A stretch of DNA of 64,000 nt from Ptychodera flava (taxonomy: Eukaryota; Hemichordata; Enteropneusta; Ptychoderidae). A program made the translations under genes and the position numbers. Below the pieces are notes generated by a model. The model was not told where the DNA came from, ran no database searches, and was given only the letters and a program-made list of their open reading frames with translations. The stretch lies in NCBI RefSeq assembly GCF_041260155.1, contig NC_091931.1:14599861-14663860 (forward strand), in the 5' to 3' direction. Below are positions 10,835-23,088 of the stretch, in pieces. Positions within the stretch are counted from its first letter, which is position 1; the number at the start of each line of letters is the position of its first letter.

Positions 10835-12360
10835 TATTTTGACAAAATGTCATGTGACCTTGATGACCTTTGATCTCAAATATACATATTTGTCCATAAC
10901 TCAGTAACCACAAGTGCTACCACCCTTCATATATGGTATGATGGGACAGCTTATGACGCCACATATTGTACCTCATTAATTATGCACATATCTAATTTTG
11001 AGCGAGCCAATAGAGCTAGAGGTCTGATTTTTGGTATATAGGGATAACTTAGCAAAACAATTTTTTGACAAAATGTCACGTGACCTCGGTGACCTTTGAC
11101 CTCAAATATACATATTTTTCCATAACTCAGTAACCACAAGTGCTACAGCCTTCATGTATGGTATGATGGGACACCTTATGACGCCACATATTGTACCTCA
11201 TTAATTATGCACATATCTAATTTTGAGCGAGCCAATAGAGCTAGAGGTCTGATTTTTGGTATATAGGGATAACTTAGCAATACAATTTTTTTGACAAAAT
11301 GTCACGTGACCTCGGTGACCTTTGACCTCAAATACACATATTTGTCCATAACTAAGTAACCACAAGTGCTACAGCCTTCATGTATGGTATGATGGGACAC
11401 CTTATGACGCCACATATTGTAACTCATTAATTATGCACATATCTAATTTTGAGCGAGCCAATAGAGCTAGAGGTCTGATTTTTGGTATATAGGGATAACT
11501 TAGCAATACAATTTTTTTGACAAAATGTCACGTGACCTCGGTGACCTTTGACCTCAAATATACATATTTGTCCATAACTCAGTAACCACAAGTGCTACAG
11601 CCTTCATGTATGGTATGATGGGACACCTTATGACGCCACATATTGTACCTCATTAATTATGCACATTTCTAATTTTGAGCAAGCCAATAGAGCTAGAGGT
11701 CTGATTTTTGGTATAAAGGGATAACTTAGCAAAACAATTTTTTTGACAAAATGTCACGTGACCTTGGTGACCTTTGATCTCAAATATACATATTTTTCTA
11801 TAACCCGGTAACCACGAGTGCTACACCCTTCATGTTTGGTATGATTGGACACCTTATGACGCCACATACTGTACCTCAATAATTATGCGCATATCTCATT
11901 GTGAGCGAGCCAATAGAGCTGGATGTCTGATTTTGGTATATAGGGATAACTATAGGAGAGAAATTTTTTGACCAAATGTCATGTGACCTCGATGACCTTT
12001 TACCTAAAATATATGTTTATGTCAATAAATAAGTAACCACAAGTGCTATGTCCTTTGTATTTAGTAGGATGGGAGACCTTATGACAACACAGGCTTTACC
12101 TCATTAATTATGTACACATCTAATTCTGGGCAAGCGAATAGAGCTAGAGATCTGATTTTTGGCATATGATATGGGATTAATTAGCAATATAATTTTTTTT
12201 TTCAAAATGTCATGTGACCTCGATGACCTTTAACCTTTATTATACATATATATGCATATTTCAGTAACCACAAGTTCTATACCCTCCATTTTGATAGGAT
12301 ATTAGACCTTAAGATGTCACATCTTGTACCTCATTTATAATGTGCATATGCATTTCTTGG
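10835..12360 (+). repeat. 226-bp satellite, about seven monomers
   Basis: The GACAAAATGTCACGTGACC word starts near 10841, 11067, 11293, 11519, 11745 and 11970, a strict 225-226-bp period. A degenerate copy follows near 12202. The central monomers are nearly identical and the outer ones are diverged. Most monomers contain TGACCTTTGACCT, which read on the other strand is a perfect DR1 nuclear-receptor site (AGGTCA-A-AGGTCA). The better copies also have CACGTG a few bases away. The array sits in an intron of the transposase-derived gene. Confidence 0.85.
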
Positions 12361-12779
12361 CTGGCCAATACTGCTAGAGGTCTGATCTTTTTTCCCGATT
12401 TAGAACCATAACTTAGACATGCCTCATGTGTTTCAAATTGGGAACAACGACATAGACCTATGTGCCCATAGATCTCAACATATACACTCCAGTGATACTT
12501 CTTAATACCACATTTTCCTGCCCCATCAAGACTAATACTCCTATTACAAGTGGGGACTATGTCATTGTAAATGACTTGTTGAGTTAATGGTTGTATCACA
12601 GTATTCGATATATCTAATTCTGTATTTTTCCATTTTATATCTGAATAATTACATCAAACATATTTCACTGTCTCCAGTACATTTCATTTAAGTATTTTCA
12701 CTTCATGCACTTTATCCCTTTCACACATGTTCAAATATCTGACCAGAGAACAAACACTAAATAGTCCAGGATGGGAGCT

Positions 12780-12950
12780 ACAGTGTCATTGACGCTATTT
12801 TTTCTATGGGTGGCACCTTGGCAGCGGTGTGAGAGGCCATAGAAGCATCACAGTATACAAATGCGGCTTAGCCTCCCCGCATATGGAACCCAGGGCTACC
12901 TCTAGGGTATACACAGTAATCCTGTGAAACAACAGACATGTTAGTGTAGT
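12780..12950 (-). repeat. Right arm of the inverted repeat flanking the 226-bp satellite
   Basis: Reverse-complement match, with indels, to about 9776-9935. The pair encloses about 3 kb including the satellite, suggesting that the satellite was amplified inside a larger element. No target duplication could be defined. Confidence 0.5.
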
Positions 12951-13122
12951 TCTCAAACAATTTACCTAATCTTCCCATGTATCACTCTCTGCATGTATAC
13001 AGTCTGTAAGCCAGCCAATGAATAACAAATACACTGAATGCTTAATCTCATGCATTAAATCATCTTTATATAAATTTTGTCACCAACCTTCAGTAACACA
13101 TTGTGATTTTTATTTGAACCAG

Positions 13123-13306
13123 AGCAACGAGGTGATGGAGCAGTTAGAATGGAAACGGAAGGGCTGATAAGATCTCTGCAGATTTGGAGGGAGAAGGCCT
13201 CACCATTGGCACGATTGTGACAGACAGGCATGTTCAGATCCGGAAGTGGCTGCTAGAGAACATTCCCAATGTCAAACACCTCTTGATATTTGGCACATCA
13301 CTAAAA
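13123..13306 (+). pseudogene. Transposase exon 2 (TDRH and D-WH motifs)
   Basis: The acceptor AACCAG precedes SNEVMEQLEWKRKG, in phase 0 with the donor at 8735. After two single-base shifts the frame reads DLEGEGLTIGTIVTDRHVQI, then RKWLLENIPN. One more shift gives LDIWHITK. The donor after 13306 (GTATAC) is phase 1 and joins exon 3 to give ITKRLKKKLL, as expected for the family. TDRH and D.WH include catalytic-core residues. Three small indels would disable the reading frame. Confidence 0.65.
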
Positions 13307-13880
13307 GTATACTTGAAATACTTTGTATACATACTTTTCTATGATAACCTTGTCACCACAAGCCTCTGAAGTCCAATTGCAGTACTATTACACTTGCAGT
13401 TCTGCTTGCAGCTACACTTGCACCGCCAATGAGTGAGAGCTGTACTGAGCTGCGGTAATGGTACTGCCGAGTACTTGTTTTGCACATTGACCATGGCGGA
13501 TAACATTTAAATAGCTGACATGGTCAGTCTGCAAAGTAAGTGTCCTTTGATCTGTCATGTGTAAAAAAGTAATGACATTAAAGACATAAAAAACTGGACT
13601 TACAAACGGTAGCCTATCACAATTCAATGACGTAGTGATATTTCTAAACGTCATCACAAGTATCAAAACAAGTTCTATCACTCCACAAAAGTTGTTTCTT
13701 TGTTTATCGGGATTTACATTTCAAAATGATTGATAGAACATACGTAAATAAAAAGCAAAACCCCGTGAAGAGATTGTGAGCATTCACCATACCCAGGTAT
13801 TTATACTTGTGTTTGTGTTGCACTCCGTACTTTCACTTGCTGCACTTATGGAATAAAATGTTTTTCTTTTTAAATTAAAG

Positions 13881-14138
13881 GACTGAAGAAGAAATTGCTT
13901 GCAATTGCCAATGACAGAGAGTGTCGAGAGCTACACCCGTGGATACCTAGTATTATTAATGATTTGTATTGGTGTGCAGTGTCTACCCCTCCAGGAGAAC
14001 CAGCAACTGTCATGGCGAAATGGGTCTCTGTTCTCAGTCACATGGTTAATGTTCATACCCACAATGATACACTCTTTCCAGCATGTCTCCATGGACACTT
14101 GCAAGGTAGAGAAGCCAGAAAACAATGGCTGCAGCCAT
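13881..14138 (+). pseudogene. Transposase exon 3
   Basis: An unbroken segment: acceptor TTAAAG, then RLKKKLLAIANDRECRELHP, WIPSIINDLYWCA, MAKWVSVLSHMVNVH, HGHLQGREARKQWLQP, ending at a GTAAGT donor in phase 1. The C.EL.PWI...WCA pattern is characteristic of this transposase family. Continuous frame and both splice sites are intact. Confidence 0.7.
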
Positions 14139-14527
14139 GTAAGTGTAGGATATGTGGTATGTAAATTCCATAGTTTGAAAGGGAAAAGTTGCTCTCTTTT
14201 TGCCCAACATCATCTTTAACTTTTAATCACATCAAAAAAACTTGTTTTTGTGCTATTTACAATTTGCCATGGCACCACTACTTAGCAATTGAATCCTTTA
14301 GTACTATTATGCTTTAATTTATTTAATAAAATCTTGAATAACAGTACCAAATTTATCTGCAACTTCAAACAAGTTACAGAATTTCAAAAAAAACCTAAAC
14401 TTTAAGGAGCATTATGAGAAGTGATGGCCCTGCAAGTCATGATGTCTATGTGCGGGTATAAATATTATTGCAGAATAACTGTTAGCAATTTAACTGTCCT
14501 GTTAATTAAAATTTATCTACAATGCAG

Positions 14528-14645
14528 GTTCTGTCACAATGGTTAAACTGGAACGCCTTCTCACATCCACTGCACTGTTGCAAGATATCAGACAAACGTC
14601 AGGACAGGATATGTATTGCTTCTCATATCACGGACAGTCATGCAG
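14528..14645 (+). pseudogene. Transposase exon 4
   Basis: The acceptor AATGCAG and a phase-1 join with exon 3 give SVTMVKLERLLTSTALLQDI. The exon ends FSYHGQSCR across a phase-2 donor (GTATGA). The FSYHG segment corresponds to the family's F.YHGM..RT. Its middle is shorter than in relatives, suggesting a small in-frame loss. Confidence 0.65.
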
Positions 14646-15843
14646 GTATGACTAGAAATAAAACTGAGCAATAGGATATTAATGTGACTACCGGTTCCGA
14701 GTACCAGTAGTATTCAAACAAACAAGGTTGAATTGCAGTCCCCATCTGTAAGTATAAGGCCATCAGTATGGTGAAATGACTAGTAAAACAAACATTGATG
14801 TAGCTAGATGACAAGTATAATCTGACCTGTACTTGACTGGTTTTAAACAGAGTGTGAAGATAAGTACTAGGTTTCTGCCAACTGATTTAATGACTACTCT
14901 ATCTGATAACAGGGTGATAATGTTAACGCCAAGAATAGGCTCATGTAAAGGATCACCTGATGTTTAGAAGTGTTTTCAAAGTGCCTTTGAACCAGTCAAA
15001 TAAACAGCCAAATCACATTTACTCTTGCTAAATGACTCGTAACTTTGCTACTCATTTCGCCATATTGATGACCTTATAGTATTTGTAGTTCACGCCTGAC
15101 AAAAATACCTAATTGGGACTTACAGTTTGGATACTGTACATACTTGTTTGTGTTTGACCATGCACCCACCCGAAACAATTTATCAGATTTGCCCGAACAG
15201 AATTCGTTCAAACTGTGCACTAGTACAAGACCATGGCTTACATTTGCAATTCATTTTGTTTGCTGATCTAATTCAAGGGGGCCAACTGGCAGCTGTTTGG
15301 TTTAAATTGTTCCAAGTTCTGTGCCACTACACATATTTCTTGATAGAATTTTTCAAACTAAATTGCAATCTAATGAGAGATGGCTGTTTGTTACCATTTT
15401 GTCTCAATTGATCTCTGTCCTGTGCTCTTACATAGCCGTACATTTACAGAATCCAAGTGTAAAGCTTGACACAAGGACAGGTTACCAAGCCATACATGTG
15501 CATTTAGTTTATTTCACAATAAATTTGATATAGCCTACTGGTAAAGCCTTTTTGTTTTAAATATTCTATGTCAAAAGCCGTTAGGCAGCAAGCCTTGACA
15601 GAATTATTTCTTACTTAAACAAAAAGGCATGGCATCATATCATGTACTTATCATGAGCTCATTGTTTTTGTGATATGATCAAATTCTTCATTTTGGAGTT
15701 TTAATCATTGCATTATAAAAAATGTTTTTTTCATGATCTTGTGGGGACTGTGTCATCTACAATGTCTGGTTGTTTATATACACAGATAAAACCCCATTAG
15801 AGTTGTTTCATTACTGCCTACATTATAATTTTGTGATTCCCAG
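14646..15843. other. Intron 4, no further feature seen
   Basis: AT-rich sequence without repeats or coding pattern that I can support. The open frames of 60-95 codons in it lack family resemblance. Confidence 0.5.
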
Positions 15844-15992
15844 GACACTGCTAGCCATATCGCACTTCAATGAAAATGCCGGACACAACCAACAGCATAC
15901 AGAAGGTGGTGAGGCACGATATGGACTTCAATTTCCTAAGTGGAAGAAAAGCGGTTATACAGTGCACAAGATACTACCAGAGCCATCTTTTG
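15844..15992 (+). pseudogene. Transposase exon 5 (NENAG motif)
   Basis: Acceptor ATTCCCAG; the phase-2 join gives RTLLAISHFNENAGHNQ, then RYGLQFPKWKKSGYTVHKI. The donor is GTAAAC in phase 1. The open frame is unbroken and both splice signals are canonical. Confidence 0.7.
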
Positions 15993-17138
15993 GTAAACAC
16001 TTTAAAAACTCTCATTGGAAACTTTGTTATTGTTTGTCAGCAGGGCATATACTAGACTTCTGGTTCAGTGGAAAACTATGTCACCAACGATGACTTGAAG
16101 TCCATAAATGTTTTCCAGGCATTTTTTACCTAAAGGTACAAAGTCAAATGGCATCATTGGATACAATAATCCCGAATGATAGAGAATGCGGAGTATATCT
16201 AACTAGTTGATTCATCCATCGTCATCTTTTTTCAAATTTTCAACTTCTGCAAAAACTGCCGTTAAGATACATGTAGCCTTGATATTAGGTACAAATGACC
16301 AAGGGAAAACATTGTTCATATTTGTTCAAATTATGATAAAATCTGTAATTTTGTATTTAAAGACAGTTTTTGGCATTTTTCATCAGAAAGAATTATCTTC
16401 ATAACTGTTGGTCAGGCTACTCTGAGATTCACAGATACATTAGCAGTATTTTGCCAAGGTTTTAGATAAGTGGGGTCTGTCAGGTCATGTACACTCAGAA
16501 ACTGGGGTCATGTTTGGCAATAAGCAGTCAATCCCATGACAATTGAATACATAATACAATACACAGCATGAGGTGGCACACCTATATTTTTATTTCAACA
16601 ATAAAGTTAATTGGTTACTGAGTAACTTTTCTTTAACAGTAAATTCAGCATTAGGTATGGTGGTATAAGATGATCAATTACTATGAATTCAACATTTGAA
16701 TGACAACAAACTTGTAGCCACCAGTAAATAAGTGTTAAGGTAACAAGAGTTTACTTTATTTGAAACACTATAAGGCCAGAGAAGAAAAAATCTTGTTCAT
16801 CGGATTTTTTAAACCAAGGTTCAGGAGCAGCGAGCAAAAATTTTTATGTTATATTTTTTTTTTTTGGCCAAAGGTAATTGCGGTCCCTCGGACATTTTTG
16901 CATGGATGTAGACAAAGCAAAATAATCTTTTCCCCTTTTAGGTAGTAACCAGAAATATATCAGACAAGATACACTGATACTGGTTATTGAATTTAACTCT
17001 TTATTTCTCAACAATAACATAGGGGATTACATATACAGTCGGTGTTTGCACAACATATTCTGAGTATTTCAACATGCTCTCAGAATAAAACTGATATGCA
17101 CAGGAAATCACTGAAGTCCAACAATTTAGTATTGTCCT

Positions 17139-17366
17139 TCAATACCTCCTGCTAGAACCTAGCATCTCTGTTTTTTCAATTTTACTTTGGCCTAATGACT
17201 TGGCCTCTGTCCGCTGTCCCGGCATTTTACACAATGGTCTAACAACTCCGGCTTGTGATCTGAGTGAAGTTATATAGTCATCGTTCAGAAGGTTTTCTTG
17301 TCCTCCACAATAGAAACAGCAAGCACCAAATGATACTGTTGTTGCACTATAGTAAGTTGTTTCCAT
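17139..17366 (-). other. Cys-containing ORF fragment in the last intron, unassigned
   Basis: A 75-codon minus-strand frame contains CCFYCGG...LCKMPGQR, a pattern that might be part of a zinc-binding segment. It is antisense to the transposase-derived gene and has no flanking exon or repeat boundary that I can see. It could be a transposon relic or chance. Confidence 0.2.
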
Positions 17367-17510
17367 TGGACTGGTACAGGCCTCAGCTTGGTGTACAAGT
17401 ATGAATTTGCCGAAATAAAGAAAAATTCCAAATCGGGCAAAGTAGAAGCAGCGATTCTGATGAACAATTTATTTTTTCTTTCTGGCCTAATGGATAACTT
17501 TTTATTTCAG

Positions 17511-17701
17511 ATGTCACAGAGATAGTAAGAGAAGTGAGACGTGCCATGTGCCACGTCCATATCAATGGATGCGACATGACAGAACAGGAACAGCCACCTC
17601 CCCTGTGTGATGGTGTTGAGCGCCCAACAATGGAAGAGGCAGTAGCTGCAGCAATTAGGCGATTCGCTGCTCATCCTAACCCTGGAGACAGGCGTATCTA
17701 A
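17511..17701 (+). pseudogene. Transposase terminal exon with stop codon
   Basis: The acceptor TTTATTTCAG and a phase-1 join give DVTEIVREVRRAM. The frame continues through PPPLCDGVERPTMEEAV to a TAA at 17699-17701. Like exons 3-5 this exon is free of stops. No convincing polyadenylation signal was placed downstream. Confidence 0.65.
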
Positions 17702-18179
17702 ATCCAACATAGTCTGCTGATGGGAAAGTCTGTCGAATCTTTGTAACAACACATAATGGTAGCACAACACGAATCTCTTTGCCAAGATGGCCCCAGCACA
17801 ACCTCACAAACTGTCTGTATGCTACATGTATGTACACTGTACCTGTACCTCCTGAAATTGAAATAACATTATAATATATATGACATCGTAATATAATATG
17901 CTTTATGGAGAAATTAGGATATGAATGTATGTACATGTGAATATTCATGCTTAAAGATCCAGAATAAGATACAGCTCCTTTCAAACAACATAATCTCTGT
18001 CAAATACAGAATGAGAAAACAGCATAATCTATATTTCTTGGGAAAGCTTAGATATTTTGTTTATCAAACTGAAGGTATTTATTGTCATTGTTGCTCATTT
18101 TTTACTACGCTTGAAAGCAATTTAGCATAACTGAAACTTGGTTTTTATTTGCGTAAAATGTAATGCTCAACTGAATCCA

Positions 18180-19629
18180 TCGAGTCTACGTTGTTGGTAA
18201 CACAACTTTCAACTTGTCTGGTCTATCAAGGTATTTGTCAAGTTGAGTGTCATAATATATGTCTTCAGAATTCTGATCATCTGGAAGATGGGATTTTCGT
18301 TTCATTATTTTGTACTCAGGATCCAGATCTGTTGGTTACATGTAGGTAGACAATTTGTCGACTACTGCGGCAAATATTAAAGCCATGCAGTATGGTGTCT
18401 ACTTCCAGTCGTCTAACAACACGTGAGCGGAGATAGTTTTCTGCCTCTGAGAGATTGAGTGGTAGGTCAAATGATGGCTCTGAGCTTTAGCAATATATTT
18501 AGCAAGATACAGTTCCCAGCCATCATTAGTAACTTGTATATTTATATGATCACCCCATAGAAGTAGAATTGGTAGGTTGTAGCTGACAACATTTCTGTCT
18601 TCTTCATGCCTTCGTTGGTACAGAACTCTTATACCTCCCTTATCTTCTGTAGTTTCTGATATCAAAGGGGAAACCATATTTGCATGAAGATAGTTGTTTT
18701 CCATTCCCACCTTTAAAGCACCGTTCTGGAACACAGTTACCATGAAGCTGATACTTTTTGACTTCTTCTCTCGAATGGTTTACAATATCACTATAATGGC
18801 TTGATCTTGCCTTCTAGGATTTCTGCTGTAACACAGTTGTTTGGTACAGTCCCTTCTTCACACCATACCACCATATGAACATGTGCTCCCCACTTTTGGT
18901 ACTCAATCCTCCGCCAGTAATCTTTAACCTTACCCAATGGACCACCATCACCAGGATGTAGCACTTTATCTTTGAACAGTTTAAATCTCTGGTGGCAACA
19001 ACTGTTTCTGTTGATTGATTCATGCATGACATTTTTTCATCCTTGTCTTTGTTTTCACCACTTCCACTCTTAACTGCTTCCTGTAGTTCATTCCAGTAGT
19101 GGTTTTGTGTGAGAGTTAAGAAAAAAGTTGGCCTCCCAAGTTCACTACTCATTGCCAGTAGATCTAAAAGCCGGCCTCTCCAATAACCTTTTGAACCAGG
19201 TAGAGTGGTTGGGATCACAGTTCCGTAAACATCATACTTTGATTTGCGACCTCATCTACCGTGAGCTTTCGCATGTTACTTTGCTGTGCTTTTTTGGCGT
19301 GATTGTAATAAAAAAAGACAGGTTTTCATCATTCTGTCATACCAGAAAGCCCAATGTCTGTCCCTCCTCCACCGTGGATCATAGCTGAGCAGCCTTAACT
19401 TACAGTACTGAGACATAGTTAGTCCTCCACCTTGAAACCAACTACCTGTACCGTAGGGAAATAGATGTGGCCATGCTTTGGCTTCAAGGTACTTATCATT
19501 GTAATGAACCCTAGTTAGTGCTTGCAATTGTTGCATAAGATGTTTTGATTCACTGTTTGTTTGGGGATGTTGAACTCCAGCTACATCTGAGGTTGGTCTT
19601 AAAGTTACCTTCTTTTCTTTGACCTTCAA
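18180..19629 (-). pseudogene. Helitron Rep (N-terminal and HUH region) fragment
   Basis: Read on the minus strand from 19629 down. First come AWPHLFPYGTGSW, QYCKLRLLSYDPRWRRD and FWYDRM (Helitron-like N region). YWRGRLLDLLAMSSELGRPT and FFLTLTQNHYWNEL follow. WRRIEYQKWGAHVHMVVW contains the H-x-H of the HUH nuclease motif. YQRRHEEDRNVV and YLAKYIAKAQ, with the catalytic Tyr region, come next, and the read ends with LDKYLDRPDKL near 18200. At least three frame changes occur. No PIF1-type helicase region follows, so this is a truncated rolling-circle transposon. The exact ends (5' TC, 3' hairpin-CTRR) were not found. Confidence 0.7.
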
Positions 19630-20578
<949 letters not shown>

Positions 20579-20709
20579 TTTTTTCATATACTATAGGCCA
20601 CCGGCCCGTAAGTATACATATCACAAAATATAGTTACATCTCTGAAGACGCTGTAAATACAAATGTAGACTGTGCTCTACAAAAATTCATTTCAGTTATA
20701 CAGAACTTG

Positions 20710-21521
20710 TTACATTTGGAATTGCACTAGAACGTTTCTTTGAGGCGTAAAATATAAATTTTGATAGATTACGTATATAGATACATTTTCAGATTGCAAT
20801 AATTTTACAAATTTAACTGTAGAAGGTGGAGTATAGAAATATCTTGATAAGTACTTAGCTCTCAAATCTGTATAAAATGGACATATCAAGCAAAAGTGAA
20901 ATTCATCTTCAACCTGGTGTGTATCACAAAAAAGACAGATTCTATCAGCACGAGGGTTGTGTAAATATCTATCTGTCTCAACTCGTAGAGAATGAGCAGA
21001 AACACGAAAACGGCACAGAGCATGACAAAATTTCTTCTTATCTAAGACTGAAAAATATTTCTCTCTATTGAATGTTCTCTTAAATTCACAATAAGTATCC
21101 AGCTTAGAGAAAAAACTCAAATTAGCTTGCCATTCTTGGATGTAAATATCCTTACAACGCTGTTTAAATAAATTAATAAAAACATTTATGTTCCCAACAC
21201 CTTGGTTTATCCAAGCTTCTCCCATCCCCACTGAGAAAAGCAGCTGTTTCATCCCAAGTGCCCAACACTTTTTATTCTTTCCGCTTCACCAAATTGAAAC
21301 TTATAACAGGTGTACGAGAGACGGTTTTGAGGAAGAGACAATAATCTAAGCCAGAAGTTTACAACTCTTGCCAGTCTAAAGGTGCGAACTGAGAAACGCC
21401 CCAATTCACCCTTGATGGCCAGATTTGGTACATTATGATACAATTTCAAGATATAGCGACAAAACTTATTTGAACTACTTCCAATTGTTCCCCAGCATGT
21501 AATCCCACACTTCACTCCCAT
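20710..21521 (-). pseudogene. LINE ORF2 C-terminal domain
   Basis: Two overlapping frames encode FCRYILKLYHNVPNLAIKGE, LARVVNFWLRLLSLP, GEAWINQGVG and a terminal Cys/His segment RADRICLFCDTHQVEDEFHF with CPFY. The same order (GELG...VKLLSMP...AWVSQGVG...CEICD...EFHF) recurs at 47100-47768, showing that the two LINEs are related. Confidence 0.7.
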
Positions 21522-22696
21522 ACATCATGATTGGTAATATTTTACAATCAAATAACTTAAATGCTAAGCTGATATCCATTGAACTGAATTTACAAAGTGC
21601 TTTTTAACATTAAATAAAGCTTTTGTTGCTTGAATTGCCAATTGTCTTTGAGCTTTGTTCCACAAACCAGAGCTTGAGAGTAATACACCAAGGTAATTAT
21701 ACGTGGGGACCACCTCAACTTTGTTCCCATCTATGAACCATTTTTCACAAGATTTCAGCCTGCCTGATTTTCTAAACACAACAATTTTGGATTTTGAAGC
21801 ATTAACTTTCAGCTTCCATTTACTAGCATAGTGTGATAAATTGTTCAATAACCTTTGAAGTCCAATTGGTGTTGAGCTAAAAAGAGTAAGGTCATCAGCA
21901 AAAAGCAAAAAGAAAAGTTTAATGGTAGCTATATGTATCCCTGCAAAATCATGTTCAAGAGCTTCACCCATATCATTAATAAACAGAGTAAATAGAAGGG
22001 GAGAGAGGATACTACCTTGTTGTACACCAAGCTGGCATTTAAACAAATCTGACAACCCTGAGGTGGTTCGAACACATGCAGTTACATTTGCATACATAGA
22101 ACGCAGCACAGAAAAAACTTTACCTTTAAGGCCAGCTTTGAACAATTTATAAAATAACAAGCAATGATTAATACGATCAAAAGCCTTCTCAAAGTCAATA
22201 AAGGCACAGTATAATCTGCCACTCAGATCTATGTATAATGGTATGTAAATAAAAATATTGTCTACAGTTGAATATTTCTTCCGAAAGCCTGCTTGCTCCT
22301 CAATGAGAGGATAGTGGGTCTCTGACCAGACAAGTAATCTCTGATAGATAATCTCACTGAAAACTTTATTTATCGTTGGCAAAAGGGTAATTCCCCTATA
22401 GTTGTTTACCTTATCTTTTGGACCTTTCTTATGCAGTGGGACGATCAATCCTTGAGCCCACTGTTTAGGGAACTGACCTGTATTGAGTATTTTGTTAAAG
22501 AAATACAATATCAATCTCTTAAGATGTGATGGAGCATTTTTAAAATCTCGGAAGCAATCCCGTCATTTCCAGATGCTTTACCAGCTTTGAGACGCCCAAG
22601 AGCATTATCAAGTTCTTCCATTGTAATATCTGTATCAATGGAACTACTATCATACAAAGTGTCACTAAAATCCTCATTGAAGTTCAAACGCTCCAA
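21480..22696 (-). pseudogene. LINE reverse transcriptase domain
   Basis: Starts with LKAGKASGNDGIASEILKM and shifts frame near 22511. It continues in a 316-codon frame: FPKQWAQGLIVPLHKKGPKD, NNYRGITLLPTINKVFSEII, EEQAGFRKKYSTVDN, AFIDFEKAFDRIN, GVQQGSILSPLLFTLFIND, LFFLLFADDLTLFS and NYLGVLLSSSG. The palm motif FADD is intact. The thumb-side segment PIMMYGSEVW lies just beyond 21564. Confidence 0.8.
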
Positions 22697-23088
22697 AAAT
22701 GTTTTAACTTCCTCATAAAATTCATCATTTGCAGTATGACCCTGGATTATTGGTTCTGTGAATAAACCTGAGAAAAATTCAAACCATTCATCAACTGAGA
22801 TATGTGGAGCTTTTCCACAGCTCGTGTGCTAAACAAAATCCAGAACTCCTTTGAGTTTGACTTGCTACTGAGAATTTGAAGCGTTTGCTTTTCCAATTCA
22901 TAAAATGCAGTTTTCTTTTTATTTTTAACAAAAGTTGATAATCTTTCTTCATGTTAACATAACCCTGGAGTGAACCTTTAGATCTTGAATTTCTAAAGAG
23001 ATTTAAGGACCTACTAACACACTTTTTCATTTGGCTGCACTCCTTATCATACCAGGCATTATGTTGTCAAAACCTGGCCTGGAATTAT

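Larger units (their letters stand above)
4509..17701 (+). pseudogene. Multi-exon Kolobok-type transposase-derived gene (overall span)
   Basis: Seven coding segments on the + strand, in order, resemble the family of DDE transposases with the signatures C..CG, W.SQP, GDGR.DS, TDRH..IRK, a D.WH motif and NENAG, which I recognise as Kolobok-type. The introns are GT-AG, and codon phase is conserved across the 4th to 7th segments, so this is an ancient intron-containing gene and not a retrocopy. The first exon is split by a 3.39-kb insertion with a 7-bp duplication, and the first three segments need several single-base shifts, so the gene is probably dead. No THAP domain, TIRs or TTAA duplications were found around it. 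A domesticated gene that later decayed is the alternative. Transposase origin is secure; the superfamily name is less so. Confidence 0.7.
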
